This document shows, one piece after another, positions 42,404 to 52,709 of a stretch of 64,000 nt of DNA. The first letter of the stretch is position 1, and every line of letters begins with the position of its first letter. Both the position numbers and the translations under genes were made by a program. The stretch is from positions 95,540,988 to 95,604,987 of the forward strand of contig OY294045.1 in the NCBI GenBank assembly GCA_958510825.1, written 5' to 3'. Source of the DNA: Brachypterus glaber. Taxonomy: Eukaryota; Arthropoda; Insecta; Coleoptera; Kateretidae. Under the pieces are notes generated by a model. It saw nothing but the letters and a program-made list of their open reading frames with translations, searched no databases and was not told the DNA's origin.

Positions 42404-43158
42404 TAGTGTAACCCTCCGGGCTATTTTTTGAATATCATAAAAAACAATATTATTTATTTATTTAGAAGTTACTCATCCATTGCAATATTATCTTTTGTGA
42501 GGTACCAATTTAGGTTAGTCTATGCTAAATTATCGAGTGAGACTCATGTAGAGATTTTCCGAGACGCGCTTTGTGAGTTAAGGGCTTGCCTGCTGAAAAT
42601 TGTAAAAGAGTTTTCCAAAAGCTTAGAAAAACTTGCCAGTATGGTGTATTAGTAGGCAGGGCAAGTCCGTTCAAAATTATAAAAAAAAATTTGTAATAGT
42701 AAATTTAAATCGTAATCGCCGCAGGATAAAATAAATATATTAATAAAAAGTGTTCTATATAAATTGGATTATTACCTATGTTCGAGAAAGATAAGTTATT
42801 GATGTAAACTAACCTTTTACGAGAATACGCTGAATTATTAATTATTAAATATTCTAAATTTAGTATTTATTCTTTATTTAACTCTTATTGATATTTTACT
42901 TTGTTAATTCATTATTTTACTTATTAAAGAATCATTTAATCTAAATTTTATTCTTTTTAGTTATTTTAACCTAGTTAGGAAAACGATTATAAATATTTCA
43001 GGGCTACGAACCTCCTCCGAAGTCAACTAGATTTCATCCCTTATCCAGGGTGGTGGCAGCGCTACGCTATCTATTTCTCAATCATCGAGGGTTTCGACCC
43101 ATAAGGTCGTCTTTGCTTTAGTCTTTTAGTAGAAAACTCAGTGAGGTCTTAAGTGACT

Positions 43159-43271
43159 TGGGGTTTTACAATAATGCCAGCGGGTATTAAAATAAGAGTT
43201 CCCGTGGTATTACAATGGTGGCACCTGTGGTTCTATAAGAGTCGCAGGGGTATTACAATAGCCTGTTCCAG
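43159..43271. repeat. Short minisatellite, five units of about 23 bp
   Basis: Degenerate units starting GGTNTTACAAT (GGTTTTACAATAATGCC, GGTATTAAAATAAGAG, GGTATTACAATGGTGG, GGTTCTATAAGAGTCG, GGTATTACAATAGCC). Confidence 0.6.
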
Positions 43272-43589
43272 AACTCGCTTACAGAAATTTGAGGTTATAT
43301 TAAAAACCCTCTGAAAAATATGAAAAAAATGTAAAAAATCATCTTCGTTCAATTCAAAAATAAGAACGCTTTATGTGGACCAATACTGGTGCTGATGTTA
43401 AATTACCTTTAAAAGTTGAATTTGTAGCTATGGAAGCAGGTTTAATTATTGCAGGTACATATTCTGTAAGTTGACATGGTGATTAATGTGACATAAATAT
43501 TTATTAATGTCAAAAAACCACCGCCGGATGGAGTGACCCTATAAAAATAGAATATTTGATAGCCTCTGTCGGTTTTGTCAAAATATAAT

Positions 43590-43971
43590 AACCTAATAGG
43601 AAATATCTTACAACTATTATCAGAATGAGAACTGGTCATTGTTTAACTAAAAAACATTTATTTAGAATTAAGATTAAAACAGATCCTTTTTGTGAATGTG
43701 GCCAAGAGGAAGATTTAAATCATATTTTTTTTGAATGTCCGATAAATGAAATTCCAAATTTTAACATATATGAGTCTTTTAGAAAACTGGGATATAACAC
43801 ACCTTTATGTATTTCAAACATCTTAACAAATTTAAGTGAATCTGCGCATAAAATTATAATCAAGTTTTTGGATTATAATCAAATTAAATTGTGAAAATAT
43901 TGTTTGTATAATGTGCTGGCTAATTGCTTTTTAGTAAAGGTCATTAATAAATTAAAAAAAAAAATAAAATA
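43590..43971 (+). pseudogene. 5'-truncated LINE, C-terminal zinc-knuckle end with poly(A)
   Basis: The frame is open from about 43597 to 43894 and encodes the end of a LINE ORF2: RMRTGHCLTKKHLF, then the Cys/His knuckle CECGQEEDLNHIFFECP. This pattern closes many I/R1-like LINE proteins and the order agrees with the fragment at 15339-16386, though the sequence differs. After the stop, a short UTR runs into an A-rich tail (about 43952-43971). The rest of the element is missing. It lies just outside the TIR element ending at 43539. Confidence 0.75.
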
Positions 43972-45583
43972 ACCTAAAAGGGTTCTAAAGTTGAAAGTCT
44001 CAACCAATTAAAATTCTGGTTTTCAACATTTTAGTATTTAACTTTTCATCCTCGAACCGGGATATTTCACCTTCAAATGATTTTTTTCTCGAAAACGGTT
44101 AATCCTACAGTATTCCATCAAGAGTACCTTTCTTATGTATTTTGACCTGAGGAATCATATTCCAAATATTAAATTACAAAAAAGTTACACTGTAATAGCG
44201 CGTTGGTCCCAATAAAAGCCAAAAAATATTAATTATCTAAGACATTAATTTAGAACCACACTCTATTATTTGGAGACGTATCAAATACAAATAGCTGTAT
44301 AGTTGCTATTTGGGTAGCGTGCCACCAGTAATAATATTACATAATATTACCACATTATCATATATCATATGATTACAAATGTTAATATAAGAATCTAATT
44401 ACTACTTAATACTTATCTGACTTTCTTATTCCAGCGAAGACTTCTTCTTATAACACAAACTGTAGATATGCGAAAGGTAAAAAACTTCAAATATATTTTA
44501 AAATTAATTAAAATATATCTTGACAATAAAACAAAAGGATTAAACAACAATGAAAAGAATTTAATAAAAGAAAAATGAAAAGTTAAAAACAAATAAAAAT
44601 AAGAAAATATTTTAATTTAAAATGATAAGTTAAGCTTAAAATAGTATTTTTACCCTTCAAATATATCTACTCGCGACTTTAAATTTTCACATATTACGTT
44701 AACTCTAAAATTCCCCTAAGACTACATACTTCTGAATCCCTATTTTTGACCATAACTCAAAACAGGCAAAATGTCCCTTCCTAGAGATCCCGATATACCA
44801 GTCATAAAACTATTAACGTAAATAAAAATATATTTGAAGAGCTTTCTACCAAAGTAAACCGAATTACTTTAAATTACTGAAAATAAATTTAAATTTAATT
44901 AAGAGAAAAGAAAAGAAAAAAAAAACTACTTCTACTTATTGATTGATATTGCTTCGAAGTAGAAAAAACCATTTTTACAAACAGTCCCTAATAATTGCCA
45001 GTATCTAAAACAATATCATTAAAGATATTCCCATATTTATTAATTATGAAAACCGAATTAACCAATTAATTAGTCTAATAAAAATGTACACCCTTTTGGT
45101 GTAAACGCCTCAAAGACGTAAAATCTAAGAGTACCAAATATAAGATAAACATCTGCAAAAGCAAACTTCGTGTTTAGAACAATAAGTTTCTCACTTAAAA
45201 TAATAATAAAATAAAAATACTCAATATATACAGGGTGACCACTCTGTTACAACACAGAAAAAAGTTTGGACTTTTTGCAAAACCTCGTTGCTATATCTCA
45301 AAGGGTTCCTGAGTTATTATATAAAAACTAAATTTTTTAACCACTTTCAAAGGGACTTAGCTCCCTTACGACGCTTTTTACTCGACCAAAAAATAAAACG
45401 TTAAAAAAGTTTTAAATAAATAATGTAATTTAAAAAAAACACCCGACTGACTAACTAAAAAGACTAATGCAAATAAAATTATATAGTAACCGTCGCAGTC
45501 GGAGGCCAATTCTAAATATAATAATAATGATACAAATCTTCAAATTCAATTCAAATATACAAATGTACTAACACATGTTTTGT
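43972..45583. other. No gene seen; one repeat relative
   Basis: AT-rich DNA with no recognisable coding. About 45230-45420 (ACAGGGTGACC, AGGGTTCCTGAGTTATTA, CTTAGCTCCCTTACGACGC) belongs to the same repeat family as 19255-19862 and 63806-64000. Confidence 0.5.
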
Positions 45584-45844
45584 TTCGTACTATTCTACTT
45601 CTACTTAATTAAGCATCCCCTAAGTCCAGGACTTGTGTGGGTTAGTAGTAGAGGGAACCACTGGCTTATACTGACTTTCGAACCAGTTTTTATAGAGAGT
45701 GTCCGCTTCACTTAAGCCTTCGCCAAATTTCAATTATTAATTAACTGAAAAAGGCAAATCGGCGTCAGTGTGAATCGAACTCACGCTAGTTGACTAGTAG
45801 TCTTGTCATGTACAGATGAGGTAGACCACTACACCAATCCTCCC
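45584..45844 (-). mobile_element. tRNA-derived SINE, reverse orientation
   Basis: Complete copy: tail side TTCGTACTATTCTACTT, body GTCCAGGACTTGTGTGG, head with B box GTTCGATTCAC and A box TAGTGGTCTACC on the reverse strand, ending in CCAATCCTCCC. The best-preserved tRNA-like head in the window. Confidence 0.88.
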
Positions 45845-46306
45845 ATTAATATAAAGGCACAAGAGGCCTCCGACTGCGACTTTTTATATAAAATAATTTA
45901 ATTTTTCATTATTCTTGTTTTATACTTTTTAGTTAATCAGTTGGATGTCTTTTTTTTAATTAAATTATTTATTTAGACAAATGTTTATAGAAACTTTTTC
46001 TTTTTTCATATTTTCCTTAGAATGAATGGTAAGAAACCTACGACGAAGAGGAGAGGTAGAAGCAAAAAACGCTCTGATTAAAACGAATTCAAGGTTTCAA
46101 GATTTTATATTCATTCTCATTTTTTTCCGCATTCTTTCGATAGCTTTAAAACCGTGTGTCAAACAATAGGGCTAAATTTTTAGCAAAAAAAAAACAAATA
46201 TTTGTTCCTCCTGAAATTTGAGTCAATGACGTTTCACCACTTAGGTTTTACTCTTCACCTAATATCGACCTAGGTAACCTCTAGACCTATATCCAATTAT
46301 AATGAG
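45845..46306. other. No gene seen; ends with hAT target duplication
   Basis: AT-rich spacer. ATAATGAG at 46299-46306 is the left target duplication of the element that follows. Confidence 0.6.
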
Positions 46307-46641
46307 CAGTATTCGGCGTATTTCCAGTTGTAGTCCAGTCTTCAGGTCAATAAAAGAGGCTTTACCTGGAAATAATTCGGGAAGTTTTGATTTTCGGTTT
46401 ATTGGGTTGGGATTAGGGCCGCAAATAAAAAACCAACTTTGAACTCGATTTGGAAATGTCATTTTTTCAACGGGTTTTTCACAAAAAAGGGATTTTTAAA
46501 ATATCTCTTAAAAGTTACACTATACGTTTTTAGATTTTTAATGTTTTTGTTTTTCGAAAACCCAAAATTGTTCTTTATCGTCGGTTAGGCATGCCCCTGA
46601 GAACATTTTGGGTGAAAATTAAAAAAATCTATTTGGCACTT

Positions 46642-46855
46642 TGTCATGTCCACATGTGACATGCGCAATGAGAAGCGATGATCAGCTATCTCGGTCTCGC
46701 ACTTGGTCTCTCTCTTAAGATGTACGCCTCCCCGGGCAGGTCGATGGAATGTGCTCCGTAACTTGTGTAGTCAAAATATATGTATTTAAAGTATATTAAT
46801 AAATATAAATAAGTGGAAACCTCTCTATTCATTCATACCACTCATGGACATTTCA
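46642..46855 (+). repeat. 5' LTR of the Ty3 element
   Basis: Starts TGTCATGTCC and ends GGACATTTCA (TG...CA). It contains an AATAAA signal near 46796. An early hairpin-like repeat, CATGTCCACATGTGACATG, lies in its first 24 bases. Confidence 0.95.
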
Positions 46856-46856
46856 A

Positions 46857-46869
46857 TGGCGACGACGGA
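46857..46869 (+). promoter_or_regulatory. Candidate primer-binding site
   Basis: TGGCGACGACGG begins one base after the LTR. A TGG start at this place is usual, pairing with the CCA end of a tRNA primer. The primer tRNA is not identified. Confidence 0.5.
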
Positions 46870-46931
46870 TTAAAATTGGTAAATACAAATACGATAATTA
46901 AATTTTCACTTGTGCCGCACCTTAAAAGAAA

Positions 46932-49121
46932 ATGGCGACCGCAGCAGCAACAGCTAAATTTCAATTCAAAGAGTTTGAACCGTCAAACGATGATTTTCAA
47001 ATTTATATTGAGCAATTGGAGCAATATTTTGTGTCAAACAGCATTATTAATGAAGAAATTAAAATTGCAGTTATTTTAAGCTCTATAAACACTGCAACTT
47101 ATAAATTACTGCGCAATTTAACTTTTCCTGAATTACCTAAAAGTAAGAAGTATATAGAAATCATTCAACTTTTAAATAAACAATTTACTTCACACAATTG
47201 TGTGTGGCGTGAAAGAAGAAAATTTTACAGTATTCAACAAAATGATGGCGAATCTGTAGCGGAATGGTTTGCTAAAATCAAAATGCATGCTAGTAGCTGT
47301 GATTTCGGAAACGATTTGAATAATATTTTAAAGGATAAATTCATTAGTGGAATCAGAGACGCAGGCATTTTTGATAGGTTATGTGAATGCAAACCGGATT
47401 CTACGTTTGATGTAATTTTGGAAACGGCAAGAAACAAGGAAAATTTAGAAAATGAAAAGAAAATGGAAGTCTACGCAATTACCCAGAATTCAAATATGCG
47501 CGCGTTTAACAAGGTGGGCGGAGCCAACAAATCTGACAGTACTAAGAACGCAAGAAGACAGCAATTCAAAGATGGTGACAAACGTCAAAACAAAGACAAT
47601 CATCGTAATAATTATGGAAATTTCAACAGAAAAAGTGATTTTAAATGCCAAATCTGTGGTAAAAATCATGGACAAAGCCGATGCAGATATTTTAACTGGA
47701 AATGTAGAACGTGCGGAGGTAATCATGTCGATAGATTGTGCAAGAAAGTTTTGAACGTCGAAATTGTTAAAAATAATGAAGAAAACATTGATGAGGTAAA
47801 TTATTTAAATACTTTCACATGTTTTAATAATAATATGAGCCAAATTAAAGGTGATTTTACCGTAGAAATAAAAATAAATAATAAAAACATAGATTTTCTA
47901 TGTGATTCTGGTTCAACAATTTCAGCCATAAGTTTGCAATCTTTTAAAGCTAATTTGAGCAATTATGAAGTAATTAACGATAACTTGTTACTAAAAGGGT
48001 ATAATAATAGCAAATTTAAAACCCTAGGTTATATAAATATGAAAATAACTTATAATAATATAACAAAAATTCAAAAAATCTATGTTGTAAAAGAGGCTTC
48101 AATAAACATTTTGGGTCGTGATTTTCTGCAAAGCTTTAATATTAAATTAGCTATTGTAAATAATGTTAACAAAGACAAAAGTGTCAAGTCTTTAATAAAT
48201 GAGTTTAGTTCTGTATTTAATTCTAAATTGGGCTGTTTTAGGTATTCGAAAGTGCATTTGGATTTGGAGGATGAAAATGTCAAGCCAAAATTCTCCAGAG
48301 CCAGAACTGTACCCCTAGCCTATAAACGCATGATAGAAACGGAGCTGGAACAACTTGAAAAACACGGAATAATCACACCTATTGAATATTCAGAGATAGC
48401 TTCACCTTTAGTCTGTGTACCGAAGAAGAAGAAAAACACAATACGCATCTGTGGAGACTACTCTGTATCTGTAAATAAATGTTTAAAGTCAGTGGTGCAT
48501 CCTTTGCCACTTATTGAACATGTTTTTGCTACTCTTAGTGGTGGGCAAGAATTTAGTATCATAGATTTGAAAAATGCTTTCATGCAATTTGAATTGGATG
48601 AAGAATCAAAGCAATATTTAGTTATAAATACTCACAAAGGTCTGTTCAAAGTCCACAGATTAATGTTTGGGGTAAAAGTTGCAACTGGTCATTTTCAGAA
48701 GAAAATTGAGCAACTATTCCATGGAATGGAATATGTCATAAATTTCTTGGACGATATAATAGTAACAGGAAGAAATCGCCAGGAACATTTGAACAATTTA
48801 AGAAAAGTATTCCAGAAACTTCAAGATGCAGGATTGACAGTCAACAAAGATAAATGTTTGTTTTTCAAGGATAAAGTAACATATCTAGGACATTCAATTT
48901 CAAAACATGGATTATCAAAAACTGAGGACAAAGTTCAAGCAATCAAGAATGCAAAAGCACCAGAAAATGTCAAAGAAGTCAGAACATTTATAGGTATGGT
49001 ATCATATTATTCAAGATTCATTCCTAAATTAGCTAATATATTAAAACCTGTTTATAATTTATTAAAAAATTTTTATGGTCAAAAGACTGTGACATTGCTT
49101 TTAAAAAAATCAAAGATTTAA
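46932..49121 (+). CDS. gag-pol: Gag-Pol N-terminal part: Gag, protease, reverse transcriptase
   Basis: A 729-aa frame of the Ty3 element. Gag occupies about residues 1-300 and has two zinc knuckles of form C-x2-C-x3-H-x4-C (CQICGKNHGQSRC at about 239; CRTCGGNHVDRLC at about 257). The protease shows FLCDSGST (about 322-329) with DSG in place of the common DTG. The reverse transcriptase shows FSIIDLKNAF (about 540) and FLDDII (about 602; YLDD is usual). The connection domain follows (AVxxPENVKEVRTFIGMVSYY type). Gag and Pol share one frame, as in mag-like elements, so no shift is needed between them. The frame ends at 49121 after a frame change near 49064-49078; the true product would continue into the next frame. 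The start at 46932 is the first Met of the gag frame, 77 bases after the LTR. Confidence 0.92.
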   Translation: MATAAATAKFQFKEFEPSNDDFQIYIEQLEQYFVSNSIINEEIKIAVILSSINTATYKLLRNLTFPELPKSKKYIEIIQLLNKQFTSHNCVWRERRKFYSIQQNDGESVAEWFAKIKMHASSCDFGNDLNNILKDKFISGIRDAGIFDRLCECKPDSTFDVILETARNKENLENEKKMEVYAITQNSNMRAFNKVGGANKSDSTKNARRQQFKDGDKRQNKDNHRNNYGNFNRKSDFKCQICGKNHGQSRCRYFNWKCRTCGGNHVDRLCKKVLNVEIVKNNEENIDEVNYLNTFTCFNNNMSQIKGDFTVEIKINNKNIDFLCDSGSTISAISLQSFKANLSNYEVINDNLLLKGYNNSKFKTLGYINMKITYNNITKIQKIYVVKEASINILGRDFLQSFNIKLAIVNNVNKDKSVKSLINEFSSVFNSKLGCFRYSKVHLDLEDENVKPKFSRARTVPLAYKRMIETELEQLEKHGIITPIEYSEIASPLVCVPKKKKNTIRICGDYSVSVNKCLKSVVHPLPLIEHVFATLSGGQEFSIIDLKNAFMQFELDEESKQYLVINTHKGLFKVHRLMFGVKVATGHFQKKIEQLFHGMEYVINFLDDIIVTGRNRQEHLNNLRKVFQKLQDAGLTVNKDKCLFFKDKVTYLGHSISKHGLSKTEDKVQAIKNAKAPENVKEVRTFIGMVSYYSRFIPKLANILKPVYNLLKNFYGQKTVTLLLKKSKI

Positions 49122-51499
49122 TCGCTGAGGACATTTGTTTAGCTCATTTTGATAATACTCTTCCCATAATACTCACTACGGACGCTAGTGATAAGGCCAT
49201 AGCTGGATCAATTTTTCACCGAATGCCAGATGGCAAAGAAAGGCTTATAGGATGTGTTTCCAGAACCCTTTCACCCTGTGAAATGAGATACAGTGTGATC
49301 GACAAAGAAAGTTTAGCTATATTTTATTCTGTTAGAAAATTTTCTGATTATTTAATTTCTAATCACTTCATTTTACGTTGTGATCATAAACCTTTGTTGG
49401 CACTTTTTGGCAAAAACAAGGGAATACCAGTAACTCATGCAAATCGTATGGTTCGTTGGGCTATATATCTTTCATCTTTTAATTTTACGATGGAACATTT
49501 GCGTGGAGTTGATAACATTTTTTCTGATTACCTTTCTAGAGCAACAAAAAAGCTAGCTGAAGAAAACGATGAAGAAAATGTAGAAGAAGAAGAAGGTACC
49601 TACATAAACTTTACTGAAGTATGTCCAGACTGGCCCATCAATAATACAAAAATCAGAGAAGAAACAAAGAAAGATTTTGAGCTTAGAAAAGTCACAAAAT
49701 GGATCAAAGAAGAAAATTGGCCATATAAACAGAAAATTGAAGAAAATTATAGAAGATATTTGGATAGAAAAGAGGAATTAAGGTATGAAAATGGCATAGT
49801 CATGTTAGGGCACAGAATTTGTATTCCAAAAAAATTAAGGAGACAATTACTTGATGAATTGCATTCTCCGCACTATGGTTTATTTAAAACCAAGGCTTTA
49901 GCAAGAACTTTAATGTATTGGCCAAATATTGACCAAGACATAGAAGTTGCAACAAAATCTTGCATGATTTGTTTAACTAATGGTGCTAATCCACCAAAAA
50001 AAGGAAAATCCTGGCCTAAAACTGAGTATGTAGGACAAAGAGTTCATATTGATCATATTGGACCTTTCAAGAACAAATACTTTTTAGTTATAACCGACAC
50101 TTATTCCAAGTGGATCGAATGTTATCATGTTAAAAACACTAGTTCTAGAGAAACGATTGAAAAGCTCTATGACTGCTTTTCAAGACTAGGTTTGCCTTAT
50201 TGTTGTATTTCTGACAACTCAAGCTCTTATACAAGCTCAGAAGCTCAAAAGTTTTTTGCAGAAAATGGTATTAAACATATTACCAGCCCTCCATTTAATC
50301 CACAATCAAATGGATCTGCAGAAAACTCTGTTAAAAATTTCAAAAACAAACTAAAAAAAGCTTTAGAAGACCCAAAATTGAAAAATGACAGTCTTAATAT
50401 AATAATTTCCAAAGTCTTATTCTCTTACAGAACAATACCTCATTGTACGACTATGGTGACGCCTGATTCTCTCATGTTCGGAAGAAAATTACGGACTAGA
50501 TTAACACAAATTCAAGAAAAAACAGAACAGGACTCGGCTAGTGAAAACAAAGAAAATTCAGCTGGAAAATTCTGCGTAAATGAAAAAGTTATGCTAAAGG
50601 ACTATCGACAGAAAAATGTTGAGAATTGGTGTCCAGGACAAATTGTTAAAAAAATAGGTAATATGATCTATTTATGCAGAACTATAGATGGTTTTATGGT
50701 AAGAAGACATCAAAACCAGTTAAAAAAAAGGCTTGAAAAGGGGGAAGGTATGGCTGTGGAGAGTTCGGTAAGATTAGCTAGTAATTCTTTAAATTCAAAT
50801 GTAAATTTACCTATATTAAGTGAATTTTCACATAACATGGACAATGGTATCCAAAATGCGAATGAAAAACCAGCATTTTCCGATGACATTGGCGGTAATG
50901 CAGAAAATTCAAATAATAGCACAAATTTTGAAAGCGTTGCAGAAAATCATGCTTTAAAAACCATTATTAATAGCAATTTTGACCAAAACGTTCAAAATAG
51001 TGACATAAACTTTAAGAATAATGACATAAATATTAAACAAAATATTGTAATTCCAGATAATAGTAAAAATGTTGATAATAATGTTAGATTAAGTGAAAAT
51101 TTAACTAATTTAAGTAATTTGACTAAAAATGTGGAAAATGTTTGTAATAATGATGGAAAAACGGACAATGTTGTCATTGACACTTGCAAAAATAGTTTAA
51201 AATGCATGTCTAACAATAAAAATGACGTCACTGACCAAAATTCCAGTGTTATTCCAAATACTAGTAAATTCCGGGTTTCTAGTAAAATTCCCAATACAGA
51301 TTGTAAAAATTTAACTAATTTTAAGTCCAAAAATAAAGAAAGAAATATGAGAGATATTTCAGAATCTAAAAAGGGGGAAGACACTAGAGATAATACTAGA
51401 GATAGCTTAAAGGTTACAAGACCTAGAAGAGAAAATAAATTACCCAAGAAATTTAATGACTTTATTCTGGATATTGATCAAATAGATATTGTTAATTAA
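49076..51499 (+). CDS. gag-pol: Pol C-terminal part: RNase H, integrase, Asn-rich tail
   Basis: The frame is open from 49076 (first Met at 49223, 758 aa from there), -1 relative to the preceding part. RNase H begins before the Met with LTTDASDKA and continues with DKESLAIFY and LRCDHKPLL. Integrase has a zinc-binding region (LHSPHYG ... CMIC, about residues 213-250) and a DD35E core: HIDHIGPF, SDNSSSY, and the Glu in NGSAE, with exactly 35 residues between the last two. A C-terminal GPY/F-like part has RRHQNQLKKR. The last 230 or so residues are rich in Asn and Ser and end with RPRRENKLPKKFND, a basic Pro motif common at Pol ends. All catalytic residues are present. Being detached from its gag start, it cannot be made as one protein unless the shift is an error or is recoded. 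Confidence 0.9.
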   Translation, partial: WSKDCDIAFKKIKDLIAEDICLAHFDNTLPIILTTDASDKAIAGSIFHRMPDGKERLIGCVSRTLSPCEMRYSVIDKESLAIFYSVRKFSDYLISNHFILRCDHKPLLALFGKNKGIPVTHANRMVRWAIYLSSFNFTMEHLRGVDNIFSDYLSRATKKLAEENDEENVEEEEGTYINFTEVCPDWPINNTKIREETKKDFELRKVTKWIKEENWPYKQKIEENYRRYLDRKEELRYENGIVMLGHRICIPKKLRRQLLDELHSPHYGLFKTKALARTLMYWPNIDQDIEVATKSCMICLTNGANPPKKGKSWPKTEYVGQRVHIDHIGPFKNKYFLVITDTYSKWIECYHVKNTSSRETIEKLYDCFSRLGLPYCCISDNSSSYTSSEAQKFFAENGIKHITSPPFNPQSNGSAENSVKNFKNKLKKALEDPKLKNDSLNIIISKVLFSYRTIPHCTTMVTPDSLMFGRKLRTRLTQIQEKTEQDSASENKENSAGKFCVNEKVMLKDYRQKNVENWCPGQIVKKIGNMIYLCRTIDGFMVRRHQNQLKKRLEKGEGMAVESSVRLASNSLNSNVNLPILSEFSHNMDNGIQNANEKPAFSDDIGGNAENSNNSTNFESVAENHALKTIINSNFDQNVQNSDINFKNNDINIKQNIVIPDNSKNVDNNVRLSENLTNLSNLTKNVENVCNNDGKTDNVVIDTCKNSLKCMSNNKNDVTDQNSSVIPNTSKFRVSSKIPNTDCKNLTNFKSKNKERNMRDISESKKGEDTRDNTRDSLKVTRPRRENKLPKKFNDFILDIDQIDIVN

Positions 51500-51882
51500 T
51501 AATTAAATAAAATGAAAAGTCATTTAATCTCCCAAGTAATTATTATCTCTAAAACAATCAAAGCTTGTTTGTGAAAGATACTTACCAATGTTTGATTGAC
51601 TATTATTCCTAAAAAAAAATATAAGGGTTAATTTAAACAAGTTCGAGTATGTTTCATAAAAAAAGTTTATTATAATTTAATACATATTATATTATAAAAC
51701 AAATTAAAATAAATACAAATTATAGTTTATTTACAAACTAAAACTAATAAAATAAAAATTAATTAGTACCTAAATAACTAAAAGCTAAATAAATTATGAT
51801 TTGTTGTTCTCAAACAAGGCAAGTTTGAAAAGTATTATAAATACAAAATTTATATTTTTGAAATACTTTCAAAAGGCTTTGT

Positions 51883-51889
51883 ATGGGGG
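51883..51889 (+). promoter_or_regulatory. Short polypurine tract
   Basis: ATGGGGG lies directly before the 3' LTR, where plus-strand DNA synthesis is primed. The run is short for the family. Confidence 0.5.
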
Positions 51890-52103
51890 TGTCATGTCCA
51901 CATGTGACATGCGCAATGAGAAGCGATGATCAGCTATCTCGGTCTCGCACTTGGTCTCTCTCTTAAGATGTACGCCTCCCCGGGCAGGTCGATGGAATGT
52001 GCTCCGTAACTTGTGTAGTCAAAATATATGTATTTAAAGTATATTAATAAATATAAATAAGTGGAAACCTCTCTATTCATTCATACCACTCATGGACATT
52101 TCA
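51890..52103 (+). repeat. 3' LTR of the Ty3 element
   Basis: 214 bp; base-by-base reading shows no difference from the 5' LTR. Followed by CACTT. Confidence 0.95.
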
Positions 52104-52709
52104 CACTTTCTTTTTAATTTACGTAAAATTATTTTTTTTTTCTTAATAATTCACACATTTGTGCCCCATTATCTCGAGTAAACCGATTTTCGATTGAATC
52201 ACCATTGTATTAAGCATTAAAAAAACCTTCCTAACCAAGTTATAAAGAAAAATCTAAAACCCTACAGTGTAACATTTAAGGCGGTGCCTTGAATTAGCTA
52301 TAAATCGTACAAAAAAATATATGACACAAAAAATGTTGGAGATTTGGTCTTCTTTATTTTCATATCAAAAGTTTTTTGTTTTAGGATACACCGATCTTGA
52401 AATATTTTAAAAAGTTTTTTGTGAAAAATAGGTTAAAAAATGACAGTTCCAAATCGAGTTCAATGTCGCAAAATTATTTATTTGCGGCCTTAAACCCTAC
52501 CTAATAATCCAAAAATCTAAAATCCCTGATTTATACCTAGGTAAAGCCTCTTTTATTAACTTGAAGACTGGACTATAACTGAAAATACGCCGGGTACTGA
52601 TAATGAGACTCTCAACTTCAGTTTATTTTTTGGATGCCCACAAACTAAGATTTCGTCATGTGTACAATAAATTCACCTTTTTTAACTTTTTTATGAATAA
52701 CGTATGAAA

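Larger units (their letters stand above)
40205..43539. mobile_element. 3.3 kb TIR element with TA flanks
   Basis: Ends GAGTCACTCCGTCCGGCGG (40205) and GGGTCACTCCATCCGGCGG on the reverse strand (ending 43539), TA on both sides. No transposase seen. It holds the MITEs at 40692-41195, 41338-41763 and 42013-42403. The 74-aa frame at 42428-42652 has no motif. Confidence 0.6.
46642..52103 (+). mobile_element. Ty3/gypsy (mag-like) LTR retrotransposon, recent insertion
   Basis: 5462 bp bounded by two 214-bp LTRs that appear identical, with target duplication CACTT (46637-46641; 52104-52108). Order inside: primer-binding site candidate, gag, protease, reverse transcriptase, RNase H, integrase, polypurine tract. 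No envelope gene. It lies in the middle of a hAT-like MITE. Identical LTRs mean recent insertion, yet the polyprotein is broken by one frameshift near 49064-49078. Confidence 0.95.
46307..52599. mobile_element. hAT-like MITE, split by the Ty3 element
   Basis: Inverted ends CAGTATTCGGCGTATTT (46307) and CAGTACCCGGCGTATTT on the reverse strand (ending 52599). The flanks carry an exact 8-bp duplication ATAATGAG (46299-46306; 52600-52607). Mirrored sequence continues about 250-300 bp inwards (AGTCCAGTCTTCA, AAAGAGGCTTTACCT, GAACTCGATTTGGAA). The 8-bp duplication and CAG start fit hAT. Without the Ty3 insertion its length would be about 826 bp. Non-coding. Confidence 0.88.

Noticed and set aside
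43265..43480. Possible coding fragment (frame with FMWTNTGADVKLPLKVEF)
   Set aside because: Short, with internal stops on both sides and no family I can recall; not enough to call.
47490..48283. Reverse-strand frames opposite gag-pol (also 50710-50922 and 50992-51447)
   Set aside because: Shadows of the Ty3 coding strand with no motif.
49058..49078. Programmed -1 frameshift in Pol
   Set aside because: The slippery-looking A AAA AAT is present, but the place (between reverse transcriptase and RNase H) is not where such recoding is known; error or mutation is simpler.
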